Notes: generated by a model not told the origin, from the sequence alone. 39,117 bases of DNA from Actinomycetes bacterium (GCA_021803085.1 JAJZMD010000202.1:1-39117); one strand, 5' to 3'. Shown: positions 17,209 through 25,567, counted from the stretch's first letter. Translations and numbers: made by a program.

Positions 17209-17301
17209 ATGTGCGATCCGGCAGGGGAGCATCCCGATCTGGTCGCAAGGTGGGCGGGAACGACGTGGCAGATCCCGAGGAAGGGGCGGTCGCGTGAGTG
17301 A
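17209..17301 (+). CDS. Possible 30-residue ORF overlapping the next gene (uncertain)
   Basis: ATG 17209 has a strong GGAGG (17199-17203) at 5-base spacing. The 30-codon frame ends at TGA 17299-17301, 8 bp inside the next gene. The peptide has protein-like composition ('MCDPAGEHPDLVARWAG', 'WQIP'). The frame is also open upstream with a similar look ('WNDGWAITVEVV'), so a longer version from a TTG start near 17125 or 17167 is possible. No family recognised. Confidence 0.4.
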   Translation: MCDPAGEHPDLVARWAGTTWQIPRKGRSRE

Positions 17302-17644
17302 CGACCTCGCCGACTACCTCGATTCGATCGACGCCCACCTCGTGGGCTACCTGGACGAAGACCGGAACATCTCGGTGGGAGCGGTCCGCCATGTCCAGTG
17401 CTACGTGGTGGTGCTCCTCCAGGGCCTGCTCGTGCCCGAGCACGTGCACGAGGACTGGCCGGACTTCTTCCCGCTCGTGACCGCCTTCGTGCTCGCGTAC
17501 GGCTCGCCTCGTCTGGGCCATCTCGCCAGGAGGGCGGCGATCTTCGAGGGCGACGGGGACGAGCCGCTGACCGACTACGACCGCGTGTTCCTCGCCAGGC
17601 TGCTGGCGGAGCTCCAGGGCCTGCTCTCGAGAAGAGAGCGATAG
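17294..17644 (+). CDS. Small helical protein of unknown function
   Basis: A 116-residue acidic, probably all-helical protein ('MSDDLADYLDSIDAHLVGYL' ... 'FLARLLAELQGLLSRRE'). The GTG start at 17294 is preceded by AGGAAGG at suitable spacing and overlaps the end of the possible small ORF. Hydrophobic stretches such as 'VQCYVVVLLQGLLVP' look like core helices rather than membrane segments. I do not recognise the family. It sits between the degenerate GGDEF gene and the hybrid kinase, so a part in that signalling neighbourhood is possible but unproven. Confidence 0.75.
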   Translation: MSDDLADYLDSIDAHLVGYLDEDRNISVGAVRHVQCYVVVLLQGLLVPEHVHEDWPDFFPLVTAFVLAYGSPRLGHLARRAAIFEGDGDEPLTDYDRVFLARLLAELQGLLSRRER

Positions 17645-17685
17645 AGAGCGATAGGAAGAGCCGAAGAGGGGCAGGAGCGCTGCGG

Positions 17686-17700
17686 TAGCCTTGTCCCCTT
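17686..17700 (+). promoter_or_regulatory. Predicted -10 for a leaderless hybrid-kinase transcript
   Basis: TAGCCT (17686-17691) lies 9 bp before the GTG at 17701, and no Shine-Dalgarno sequence is present between them. This is the pattern of leaderless actinobacterial transcripts. A -35 box is not evident. Confidence 0.5.
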
Positions 17701-20700
17701 GTGAGCGCCCGGAGGGTGCGGAACGAGGCCGAGGTGGTCGACCCCTTCGCGGCGACCGGGTCGACCGCCGGCACACGGCGCGGGCGGCTGTGGACGGCCG
17801 GGCTCCTCGGCGCCTGGGCGCTCCTCACCGCCGGTCTGTGCGATCTCATCGCGGTGCAGCTCCCCGACAAGCCCCTCCCCGTCGCCGCCGGGGCCGTCGT
17901 CCTCGCCGGGCTCGGCGCACTCCTCGGCCTGGCGGTGAACACGGAGCGTCGGGCAGCCGACCGGCGGCTCCGCTCCGAGCTCGGCAGGGCGTCGAAGATG
18001 CTCCGATCGGTCGAGGCGATCACCGACCCTGGGCTTGCGTTCCTGGGCATCGACGAGCTTCTCGGGGCGATGCTCGAGCGCACCAAGGAAGCGATCGGGG
18101 GCGACGTCGTCTCGGTGTTCCTGGCCGACGCGAACGGCACTCGGCTGCACGTGCGGGCATCGGCCGGCGTGACGGCGTTGTCCCCTGTCGGCAGCGAGGT
18201 GCTCGCCGGCGACGGGGTGCTCGGGACGACGGCGCAGGGGGCGCGTCCGGCCGTGGTCCCCGACGTCCGACGAAGCGACGTGGGCCGCCTGCCTGAGTGC
18301 CAGAGCTCGATCGCGTCGCTCATGGTGGTCCCGCTCATCGTCCAGGGCACCACGCTCGGGATCGTGGAGGTCGCGTCCGTCTCGCGACGGACATTCGGCG
18401 TCGCCGACCTCCGGCTCCTGCAGGTCGCCTCGGACCGACTGGCCGCGGCCTTCGAACGGGCCCGCCTGGACGACCTCGCCATGCGCGGCCGGTACGGCGT
18501 CGAGCACGCGAGCATGCACCTGCGGGTGCTCGCCCGCGGCGGCACCGTGCTCGGAAAGGCGCTCGAGAGCTACGACACCGCGCTCGACGAGCTCGCCGAG
18601 GTGGTCGTCCCGGAGCTCGCCGACTGGTTCGGCGTCCACGTCCTCCAAGACTCCGGGGAGCTGCGCTGCGTCGCCTCCCGAACGTGCGGCGAGGCCTTCG
18701 CCTCCCCCGCGCTCACGGCGGGGCGTCCGAGCCCGTGGATGGAGGAGGTCGTCCGCGAAGCCGTGGACGACCGTCGCCCTCAGTTCGCGATCCCGACGTC
18801 GCGGCTCGGCGCCTCGGACCTGGGCGCTGCGGTCCACGTGCTCGAGACCCTGCCGGAGCGGTCGGGCGTGAGCTCGATGCTCGTCGTGCCGGTCCACGTT
18901 CGCGGCAGCGTCGTGGCGGCCCTCTCGTTCGCCACGGGGCCGAAGAGCCGCGGCTTCCGGCCGTCGGACCTCGAGACCGCAAGGGAGCTCGCCGAGCGAG
19001 TCGGGGTCACGATCGACCGGGTGCGCTCGTGGTGGGAGAGCCAGCGGGCGGGGGAGACGGCGTCCCAGTACGCCGAGCGGCTCCGCCGGCTCATGGACGC
19101 GTCCCTGGTCGTGAACGCGCAGTTCAGCGAGGAGGAGGTGATCCAGCTCCTCGTCGAGCACACGCATCGTGTGCTCGAGGCTGACGTCGTGGTCGTGAGC
19201 GCGCAACCGAGCGGCGGCCCGCTCGCAGAGCGGGTGTGGCCACCCGACCGGGCCTTCGACCGGCCACCCGACCGGGCCGTCGACCGGGCTCCCGACCCGG
19301 ACGGCGCCGGCACCGGCGAGGACCTGCGCCGCGTGGTGCTCGCCGCCGTGACCGCCGTTGCGGCCTCAGGGGAGGTCGTCCGGAGTCCCGAGGGCGGGCG
19401 CGGGGCGACAGCTCCGGCGGCAGCCAGGGGATGGGTCGCGGCCCCGATCACCGACGCGGGTGGTGAGGTCCGCCGCGTCGTCGTGGCCGTAAGGGAGCCC
19501 GGCACCTGGTTCAGCATCGAAGACGAGTCGGTGGTGACCCTCCTGGCACAGATGACCTCCGTGGCGCTGCGGAACGCGCGCCTGTACGCCGAGGTCCTCG
19601 GCAACGAGCAGCGCCTCCAGACCCTCGTCGACTCGTCCCCGCTCGCCATCGCCGAGCTGCAGTCCACCGGCGAGGCAGCGTGGTGGAACCGGGCTGCAGC
19701 CGATCTCTTCGGTTGGCCCGACCGCTCGGGACCTCGGAGGATGCCGGTGCGTGAGGGGTCCGAGCTCGTGCTGGCCGGCCTGCTCGACTCCGCCTTCGGG
19801 GGGAAGCCGATCATCGGCGTCGCCGTGCCAGTCACCGGAGCCGGCGGGGAGCTCCGGGAGCTGTCGGTCTCCGCATCGCCGCTCGGTGCGCTCGGCACGG
19901 TCAGCGGCGTCCTCGTCGTCGCAGAGGACGTGACCGAGCGCCAGCGGATGCTCGAGCAGTTCCACCAGGCCGAACGGTTGAACGCGATGTCCCGGATGGC
20001 AGGAGCGGTCGCGCACGACTTCAACAACCTGCTCACGGTGATCCTCGGTTGCAGCGACGTGCTGCTGCGGCGGCTGGGCGAGGACCAGGAACTTGCTCCC
20101 GACGTCGCGGCGATCCATCGAGCCGGGACGCGGGCGGCCGCTCTCACCAACCAGCTCGTGCGGATCGGGGGCAACCAGCAGCCCGTCCAGCCCGAGCTGG
20201 TGGTGGTCGACGAGGTCGTCGTCTCGATGCAGCCGATGCTGTCGAGCGCGCTCGGGTCCGGCGTGCGGCTCGAGATCGTGCCCGGGGCCGGCGCCACGGC
20301 AGTGCTCGTCGATCGGAGCGAGCTCGAGCGCTCCGTCCTCAACCTGGCCATCAACGCACGGGACGCGATGCCGGCCGGTGGCACCTTCACCATCGAGTCC
20401 GCATGCGCGGAGGACCCCTCCGACGGAGAGGAGCTTCTCGAGCTCTCGTTCACCGACACGGGCATCGGCATGGACGAAGAGACGCTCGCTCACTGCTTCG
20501 AGCCGTTCTTCACGAGGAAGGGGCGGGCCCGCGGGACGGGTCTCGGGCTCGCGGTGGTGCATGCGACGGTCTCCGAGGCGGGTGGCGAGGTGCGGGTGGA
20601 GAGCTCGCCTGGCATGGGGGCCCGTTTCACGTTGGTCTTCCCCGTCGGAACCGCCCGTACCGGGTCGGTTCCTCGTGACGAGACGTGCGAGGCCGCGCCG

Positions 20701-21174
20701 TTCTCAGAGCTGGAGAGCGGCGGGGAGACGGTGCTCGTCGTCGACGACGAGCTCGAGGTGCTCCGCCTGGAGGTACGGGAGCTGAAGGCCGCCGGCTACC
20801 AGGTGCTCGACGCGACCAACGCCAGTGAGGCGCTGCACCTGGTCGACGCGCGCGGCGGCCCTGTCCATCTCCTCGTCACCGACGTGGTGATGCCGGGCAT
20901 GAACGGCATCGAGCTGGCCACGGCTGTCCGGTGGCGCTACCCCGAGGCGGGCGTGCTCTTCGTCTCCGGCCACCTCGACGACGCTGCAGCGACGAGCCCG
21001 CTCGGCGAGCGGGGCTCGTTGCTCACGAAGCCCTTCGGTCCCGACGAGCTCACCCGCCGGGTGCGCGACGAGCTGCGTCGGGCCCGCGCGTCGGGGCGGG
21101 AGCGCGGCGTTGCGAGAGACGTCCAGTCGGGCGCTGTCGCCCCCGCGACGGCCCTTCAGGGCTCGAAGCGGTAG
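17701..21174 (+). CDS. Hybrid sensor histidine kinase with three GAF domains, PAS and receiver
   Basis: A 1157-residue protein. Two transmembrane helices near the N-terminus ('LLGAWALLTAGLCDLIAV' and 'AAGAVVLAGLGALLGLAV') have only a few residues between them. Three GAF domains follow at about 105-265, 285-450 and 455-640, the third interrupted by an Asp/Arg/Pro repeat ('DRAFDRPPDRAVDRAPD'). Then comes a PAS domain (about 650-760). The kinase core has the phospho-acceptor in 'VAHDFNNLLT' (H772) and HATPase motifs 'NLAINARDAMPAGG', 'DTGIGMDEETL' and 'GTGLGLAVVH'. The C-terminal receiver carries D1061 in 'VTDVVMPGMNG' and the lysine of 'LTKPFG'. The AHDFNN motif is typical of hybrid kinases that pass phosphate through an internal receiver. 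Its 3' end overlaps the convergent response regulator by 19 bp. Confidence 0.92.
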   Translation: MSARRVRNEAEVVDPFAATGSTAGTRRGRLWTAGLLGAWALLTAGLCDLIAVQLPDKPLPVAAGAVVLAGLGALLGLAVNTERRAADRRLRSELGRASKMLRSVEAITDPGLAFLGIDELLGAMLERTKEAIGGDVVSVFLADANGTRLHVRASAGVTALSPVGSEVLAGDGVLGTTAQGARPAVVPDVRRSDVGRLPECQSSIASLMVVPLIVQGTTLGIVEVASVSRRTFGVADLRLLQVASDRLAAAFERARLDDLAMRGRYGVEHASMHLRVLARGGTVLGKALESYDTALDELAEVVVPELADWFGVHVLQDSGELRCVASRTCGEAFASPALTAGRPSPWMEEVVREAVDDRRPQFAIPTSRLGASDLGAAVHVLETLPERSGVSSMLVVPVHVRGSVVAALSFATGPKSRGFRPSDLETARELAERVGVTIDRVRSWWESQRAGETASQYAERLRRLMDASLVVNAQFSEEEVIQLLVEHTHRVLEADVVVVSAQPSGGPLAERVWPPDRAFDRPPDRAVDRAPDPDGAGTGEDLRRVVLAAVTAVAASGEVVRSPEGGRGATAPAAARGWVAAPITDAGGEVRRVVVAVREPGTWFSIEDESVVTLLAQMTSVALRNARLYAEVLGNEQRLQTLVDSSPLAIAELQSTGEAAWWNRAAADLFGWPDRSGPRRMPVREGSELVLAGLLDSAFGGKPIIGVAVPVTGAGGELRELSVSASPLGALGTVSGVLVVAEDVTERQRMLEQFHQAERLNAMSRMAGAVAHDFNNLLTVILGCSDVLLRRLGEDQELAPDVAAIHRAGTRAAALTNQLVRIGGNQQPVQPELVVVDEVVVSMQPMLSSALGSGVRLEIVPGAGATAVLVDRSELERSVLNLAINARDAMPAGGTFTIESACAEDPSDGEELLELSFTDTGIGMDEETLAHCFEPFFTRKGRARGTGLGLAVVHATVSEAGGEVRVESSPGMGARFTLVFPVGTARTGSVPRDETCEAAPFSELESGGETVLVVDDELEVLRLEVRELKAAGYQVLDATNASEALHLVDARGGPVHLLVTDVVMPGMNGIELATAVRWRYPEAGVLFVSGHLDDAAATSPLGERGSLLTKPFGPDELTRRVRDELRRARASGRERGVARDVQSGAVAPATALQGSKR

Positions 21175-21887
21175 CCGACGCCTCGCACGGTGCTGATCCA
21201 GCGGTCGCGTGCGGCTGTGGCGCGCAGCTTCTGGCGGATCCGCCGGATGTGCTCGGTCACGGTGCCGTCGTCCTGCCACGCCGAGGAGGACCCCCAGACA
21301 TGGTCGAGCAGCTGCTCGCGGCTGAAGACCTGACGTGGCGATGCAGCGAGGAACGCGAGCAGGTCGAACTCCTTCATCGTCGTGTCGACGAGCTCGCCGC
21401 GGAGGCGGACCTCGCGCGCGACGCTGTCGATCATGAGGTCCCCGAAGTCCATCACCGTCGGGCCAGCGGGGGTGTGGGAGTAGCGCCGCAGCACCGACGC
21501 GACCCGCGCCGACAGCTCGGGCCCGGAGAACGGCTTGACGACGTAGTCGTCGGCGCCGAGGCGCAGCCCGAGCACGCGGTCGGACTCGCTCATCTTCGCC
21601 GAGAGGATGATCACCGGGACGTCGCTCGTGCGCCGGATGTCGGCCAGGAGCTCGAAGCCGTCCTCGCCCGAGAGCATCAGGTCCAAGAGGATCAGCTCGG
21701 GCGCGCCCACCTCGAGCGAGGCTTTCGCCTGGTCCCCGCCTTCGGCCTCCGTGGCGGTGTAGCCCTCTTCCTCGAGCATTCGGACGAGGACCCTCCGCAC
21801 GTCCGGGTCGTCGTCCACCACGAGCAGGCGGCCCAGCGTCCCTTGCCGCCGTCGCCGCTGCTCCATCGTTGCTACGGTCATCCCCAT
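21156..21887 (-). CDS. OmpR-family response regulator
   Basis: A 243-residue two-domain regulator. The receiver has the acidic pair 'VVDDD', phospho-acceptor D69 in 'LILLDLMLSGEDG', and the 'DDYVVKPF' lysine. The winged-helix output domain has 'EFDLLAFLAASPRQVFSREQ' and 'VTEHIRRIRQKLRA', ending 'WISTVRGVGYRFEP' as usual. Several methionines (21887, 21881, 21866) could start it; 21887 is the longest. A -10-like TACACT (on the minus strand at 21934-21929) would give a leader of about 35 bases. It faces the hybrid kinase tail to tail with overlapping ends, so each transcript is antisense to the other's 3' end. Pairing with that kinase is possible, but kinase and regulator on opposite strands is unusual. 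Confidence 0.93.
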   Translation of the reverse strand: MGMTVATMEQRRRRQGTLGRLLVVDDDPDVRRVLVRMLEEEGYTATEAEGGDQAKASLEVGAPELILLDLMLSGEDGFELLADIRRTSDVPVIILSAKMSESDRVLGLRLGADDYVVKPFSGPELSARVASVLRRYSHTPAGPTVMDFGDLMIDSVAREVRLRGELVDTTMKEFDLLAFLAASPRQVFSREQLLDHVWGSSSAWQDDGTVTEHIRRIRQKLRATAARDRWISTVRGVGYRFEP

Positions 21888-21931
21888 ACCGCCTTGCCCC
21901 GGGCTCTTGCGAGCGGTCCCGTTCGGACAGT

Positions 21932-21971
21932 GTAGCTGAAAAGTTGATGGTCCGTTGAGACGCCGTAGCGC
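21932..21971 (-). promoter_or_regulatory. Four 7-bp direct repeats at 11-bp spacing before the response regulator
   Basis: On the plus strand GTAGCTG (21932), GTTGATG (21943), GTTGAGA (21954) and GTAGCGC (21965) are spaced exactly 11 bp apart. They begin next to the predicted -10 of the regulator gene. OmpR-family proteins bind tandem repeats with one helical turn spacing, so this could be an autoregulatory site. The shared core is short (GTWG), so chance cannot be excluded. Confidence 0.4.
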
Positions 21972-22010
21972 GAACGGTGGTCTTCAGGCCGGGAGGTGGG
22001 TTCCCCGGCC

Positions 22011-22054
22011 CCGCCGGTCTTCGGCGGCCCCGCCGGCCCCGCCGGCCTTCGGCC
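22011..22054 (-). terminator. GC-rich hairpins downstream of the protease gene
   Basis: CCGCCG (22011-22016) pairs with CGGCGG (22022-22027) around a 5-base loop. GGCC (22044-22047) pairs with GGCC (22051-22054), and copies of CCCCGCCGGC lie between. This follows the minus-strand protease stop (22076). No T-run, so terminator function is only likely. Confidence 0.4.
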
Positions 22055-22075
22055 TCGCTGGCCGCGCGCCGTCGG

Positions 22076-23137
22076 TCAGCCGGCGGCGAGATCGCCGAGC
22101 ACCACCGTCACGGTGCGCTCCTGGCCGTTCGGCAGCGACAGCCTCACCGGCACCTTCGCACCGGGCCGGAGCGTGGCGAGGACCGCGGTGAGCTCTGTGA
22201 AGTCTCGCGTGGGCCCGCCTGCGACCGACTCGATGACGCTGCCCACGGTGATGCCTGCCTTGGCGGCCGCCCCGCCGGGGGTCACCGACGAGACGTAGAC
22301 CCCGATCGGCGTGCCGTCCTGGGACGTGACCCCTTGGCCGATCACGCCGAGGGAGGCCCGGCCGGTGCTCGTGACCTTGCCTCTCGCGATGAGCTGGGGC
22401 GCGATCAGCTTCACCGTGTTGCTCGGGATGGCGAAGCCGATGCCGGCCGCCTCGGCGCCGGACTGGCTGATCGCGGCGGCGAGGGTCGGGATACCGATGA
22501 CCTGTCCGGACAGGTCCACGAGCGCGCCGCCGCTGTTGCCCGGGTTGATGGCGGCGCTCGTCTGGATCGTGTCGGGGAGGAGGACCCCGTTCCCCTCGCT
22601 CACCGCCCGGCCGGTCGACGAGACGATGCCGTCGGTCACCGAGCCGGCGAGGCCGAGAGGGCTGCCGATGGCCAGGGCGAGGTCGCCCACCTGGAGCTTG
22701 CTCGAGTCGGCGAAGCTCGCGGGGCGCGCTCGCGAGGGGGACGCCAGGCGGATCACCGCCAGGTCGTCCGGGGTGAAGACCCCGACGAGGGTGGCGGCGA
22801 CGCGCCGCCCGTCGGACAGCTGGACGGTGAAGGACCTGCTCGTCCCCACCACGTGGGCGTTCGTCACGACGTCGCCCTTGGCGTCGTAGACGACGCCGGA
22901 GCCGAGGCCTTCGTCGGTGGCGATCTCGACGACCGAGGGCGCCGCCGCGCGCAGGGCGTTCACGAGGGCGCTCTGCAGGGCGAGCGCGCCGGCAGGCGGC
23001 TTGACGCTCGCCGCCGGGCCCGCAGTCGCGGCGCGGGTGGCGGTGCCGGGCACGACGAGCGCGCCGATCCCGGTGCCGAGGCCAACGGCGACCGCGGCCG
23101 CGACCAGCCGGCGGACGGCATGCGCGCCGGGCCTCAC
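22076..23137 (-). CDS. HtrA/DegP-like S1C serine protease with PDZ domain
   Basis: A 353-residue exported protease. An N-terminal signal or anchor helix ('LVAAAVAVGLGTGIGALVV') is followed by a trypsin-like domain with the complete triad: H95 in 'TNAHVVG', D125 in 'TPDDLAVI' and S202 in 'NPGNSGGALVD'. A C-terminal PDZ domain follows ('GVYVSSVTPGGAAAKAGI', 'VIESVAG'). Such proteins degrade or refold damaged extracytoplasmic proteins. The start is placed at GTG 23137, which overlaps the upstream gene's TGA (GTGA) and has GAGAAG 5 bases before it; GTG 23143 is also possible. It is translationally coupled to the GerMN/ferritin-like gene, suggesting a shared envelope role. Confidence 0.92.
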   Translation of the reverse strand: MRPGAHAVRRLVAAAVAVGLGTGIGALVVPGTATRAATAGPAASVKPPAGALALQSALVNALRAAAPSVVEIATDEGLGSGVVYDAKGDVVTNAHVVGTSRSFTVQLSDGRRVAATLVGVFTPDDLAVIRLASPSRARPASFADSSKLQVGDLALAIGSPLGLAGSVTDGIVSSTGRAVSEGNGVLLPDTIQTSAAINPGNSGGALVDLSGQVIGIPTLAAAISQSGAEAAGIGFAIPSNTVKLIAPQLIARGKVTSTGRASLGVIGQGVTSQDGTPIGVYVSSVTPGGAAAKAGITVGSVIESVAGGPTRDFTELTAVLATLRPGAKVPVRLSLPNGQERTVTVVLGDLAAG

Positions 23138-24255
23138 GAGCACTTCTCGAATGCGCTCAGGTGCTGCACGGCGGCTTGGCGGAGGTTGCCGAACGCCTGG
23201 GTGACGTCGCGCCAGGAGGTGACCGAAGGCATGAGCTTCGTGTAGAGCGAGACCGTCGTCTGCTCGAGGCCGGCGGCGAGCTGGCAGGCGGCTCGCAGCG
23301 TCGCTGGCGACGCCTTGCCCGGGTACGGTCCCGCTCCGAGCGTCACGTGGTGGTTGGCCGCGAGCGTCGTCACGACCCCGACGTGCTGGTCCTCAGCGGT
23401 CACGATGTTGCGGAACGGCCCGACGCTGCCCAGGGCGGAGATCACGTTGCCGTAGGTGGCGGTGAGTGTCCGCTCCTGGGCGTAGGACTGGTTGAGCGCG
23501 CTCGCCAGCACCGGGGTCGTCGAATTGCCTGAAGATGTCGCGGGCGGCGCGAGCTGGAGCCAGTTGTAGAAGGCGCTCACGTTCCCGTTGAAGGAGTAGA
23601 CGGCCCACGTCACGCTGGCGAACTGGGTCGCCGTTCGGTCGAGGGCTGCGAGCAGCGCCTGGGAGCCGCACGAGCTCGACGCGTTGGGGATCAGCGTCGA
23701 GAAGTTGGCGAAGTCGATCCGGGCGGTGCCGCTGGGGTCGACGTGCGCGTAGTTGAGCATGCCGGCGGTGGCCGAGGAGAAGAAGCTCGTATACCCCGCG
23801 GCCCGCTCGACGGCGGTCGGCCCGGCGAGCAGCGCGGTCATCGCGCCGGCGAGGACCTGGGGCGGCTGGACCAGCCGCGGGACCGGGTAGACGGCTGTGC
23901 AGGCCGCGACGCCGCTACGGGAGAAGTACACCGACACCCTGAGGGACGGCGGCGGGGTCACCCGCACCGGCGTCGTCGCCGCGACCAGCCAGTAGCCGTG
24001 CCCGCTCGGGGTCGCGGCCATGCCGACGAGGGGGGAGGCGCCACGCACGCCGCCCGTGGACCCGTAGTAGCTGGCGTCGCCGAACGAGTAGACGCTTGCC
24101 GGCCCGACCGGCCCTCCTGCCCGCGTGGCGGCCGGCGGTCCGGCCGGCCCCCTCGGCCCCTTTGCCGTTCCCGCACCTGCCGGCGCCGCCGCCAGCGCCG
24201 AAGCGAACAGCGCGGCGCCCGCCACGAGGACTGCCACAACGCGCCGAAGTCTCAT
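23134..24255 (-). CDS. Secreted GerMN protein fused to a DUF2202-like ferritin domain
   Basis: A 373-residue exported protein with an unusual domain order. A signal peptide (about 1-28, ending 'AAAPAGA') is followed by a short collagen-like stretch ('KGPRGPAGPP'). Next is one copy of the repeat 'FGDASYYGSTGG' ... 'VGMAATPSGHGYWLVA' that I associate with Acidimicrobiia. A GerMN domain occupies about 105-232 ('RVSVYFSRSGVAACTAVYPV', 'LLAGPTAVERAAGYTSFF'). The C-terminal 120 residues look like a ferritin-like DUF2202 four-helix bundle, with candidate metal ligands E261, E288/H291 (an ExxH), E331 and H365. The start ATG 24255 has GGAGG at good spacing. It is the first gene of a two-gene unit with the HtrA-like protease. 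The GerMN call is good; the ferritin call rests on pattern and helix content. Confidence 0.75.
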   Translation of the reverse strand: MRLRRVVAVLVAGAALFASALAAAPAGAGTAKGPRGPAGPPAATRAGGPVGPASVYSFGDASYYGSTGGVRGASPLVGMAATPSGHGYWLVAATTPVRVTPPPSLRVSVYFSRSGVAACTAVYPVPRLVQPPQVLAGAMTALLAGPTAVERAAGYTSFFSSATAGMLNYAHVDPSGTARIDFANFSTLIPNASSSCGSQALLAALDRTATQFASVTWAVYSFNGNVSAFYNWLQLAPPATSSGNSTTPVLASALNQSYAQERTLTATYGNVISALGSVGPFRNIVTAEDQHVGVVTTLAANHHVTLGAGPYPGKASPATLRAACQLAAGLEQTTVSLYTKLMPSVTSWRDVTQAFGNLRQAAVQHLSAFEKCS

Positions 24256-24532
24256 CGAGCCGCCTCCGTCTTCTGGTGTCCCGTCCCCGTCCCGTGCGTC
24301 CGGATCCCGCGCTCCATGCCTCCCGGCCCCGACTTGTGTCCGGCCCGCGCCCTCCATCCCATCCGGGCGCGCCCGGCCACCACAGGGCTCTTGGTCCCGA
24401 AGTCCGCGCGCCGGTCCGACGGCAGCCAAAGCCGGGTCGGGACCCTTGGCCCTGGTCGCGCGGCGGCGCGCGGCGGATCCTGTTCCCGGGACTTCGAGAC
24501 GGCGCAACCTGAGGCCGCGACAAGGGAGCACC

Positions 24533-25567
24533 ATGTCGGTGACCGCCATCGCCGCGGCCCTCTCGGCGGCGTGCAGCTTCGCGACGGCTGCGATCCTGCA
24601 GCAGGAGGCGGCCCAGACCGTCGACCCGAGTGAGGCGCTGCACCTGCGCCTCCTGCTCGTCCTGCTGCGACGCCGCCGATGGGTCGCCGGCGTCTCCATG
24701 CTCGTCCTTGGGTTCTGCCTGCAGGCGGTCGCGCTCGCCAACGGGCCGGTCGCCCTCGTCCAGCCCATCGTCGCCACCGAGCTGGCCTTCGCGATTCCGA
24801 TCGCAATCTGGCGCCGGCGCAAGCGGCCGGGCCGTCGCGAGTGGGTGGGTATCGCCTTCGTGCTGTGCGGGGTCTCCACCTTCCTGGTGGTCGCCTCGCC
24901 GGTGGCCGGCATCTCCCAGCCCGACCTCTCGGAGTGGCTGGAGACCCTGGTTCCTGCGGGGCTCGCCATCGTCGGCGCCACCTCGGTGGCGAGCTCGGGC
25001 AACGGCCCGCGGCGCGCCTCGCTGCTCGGGGGCGCGGCGGGTGTGTCCTTCGCCCTGCTCGCCGTGCTGACCAAGGCCGTCACCAGACAAATCGGCGCCG
25101 GGGTCGGGGCGACCTTCGCGAACTGGCCCATCTACCTCCTCGTCGTGCTGGGCATCTCGGCCCTCGTCATCTCGCAGAGCGCGTACCAGGCGGGGCCGCT
25201 CGCCCTGTCGATGCCGGCGATCGCCATCGTCGAGCCCGTCGTGGCCGTCGTGATCGGCGACACGCTCTTCGAGGAGCAAGCCCGCCTGGGCGGCCCGGCG
25301 CTCGCGCTCGAGGCGTGCGCGGCATTGGTCGCACTCGTCGGGCTCGCGTTGCTGGCGACGTCGCCCACCGTCCTGAGCGTCTACGAGCAGCCCGCCCACC
25401 CAGACGGTGCAGCCCGCCCTGGGACGCTCGGTGCGGCACCAGGGCGTCCCAGCACGACGGCTCCGTCGTCGGCGCCGCCACGACGGCGCGGCTCCTTGCG
25501 ACGTGGCTCCTTGCGACGTGGCTCGCTACGGCGGCGCGGGAGGCCGGGAAGCGCTCGTCCTCGCTGA
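24533..25567 (+). CDS. DMT/EamA-type membrane transporter
   Basis: A 344-residue inner-membrane protein with about nine hydrophobic helices ('VSMLVLGFCLQAVALANG', 'WVGIAFVLCGVSTFLVV', 'WPIYLLVVLGISALVIS', 'ALVALVGLALLATSP'). The pattern fits the drug/metabolite transporter superfamily, including NIPA-like members. 'GPVALVQPIVATELAFAIP' and 'PLALSMPAIAIVEPVVAVVI' are the paired inner-repeat helices. The start ATG 24533 has AGGGAG just upstream. The substrate is unknown. The last 70 residues form a Pro/Ala/Arg-rich tail ending in 'RRGSL' repeats, probably cytoplasmic and disordered; this tail may have grown by repeat expansion. The 277 bp between this start and the divergent GerMN gene must hold both promoters. 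Confidence 0.85.
   Translation: MSVTAIAAALSAACSFATAAILQQEAAQTVDPSEALHLRLLLVLLRRRRWVAGVSMLVLGFCLQAVALANGPVALVQPIVATELAFAIPIAIWRRRKRPGRREWVGIAFVLCGVSTFLVVASPVAGISQPDLSEWLETLVPAGLAIVGATSVASSGNGPRRASLLGGAAGVSFALLAVLTKAVTRQIGAGVGATFANWPIYLLVVLGISALVISQSAYQAGPLALSMPAIAIVEPVVAVVIGDTLFEEQARLGGPALALEACAALVALVGLALLATSPTVLSVYEQPAHPDGAARPGTLGAAPGRPSTTAPSSAPPRRRGSLRRGSLRRGSLRRRGRPGSARPR
25484..25528 (+). repeat. 15-bp tandem repeat coding for RRGSL
   Basis: CGACGTGGCTCCTTG at 25499-25513 is followed by a near copy at 25514-25528 and preceded by a partial copy. It encodes three Arg-Arg-Gly-Ser-Leu units in the transporter's C-terminal tail. In-frame length suggests slippage expansion. Confidence 0.75.
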
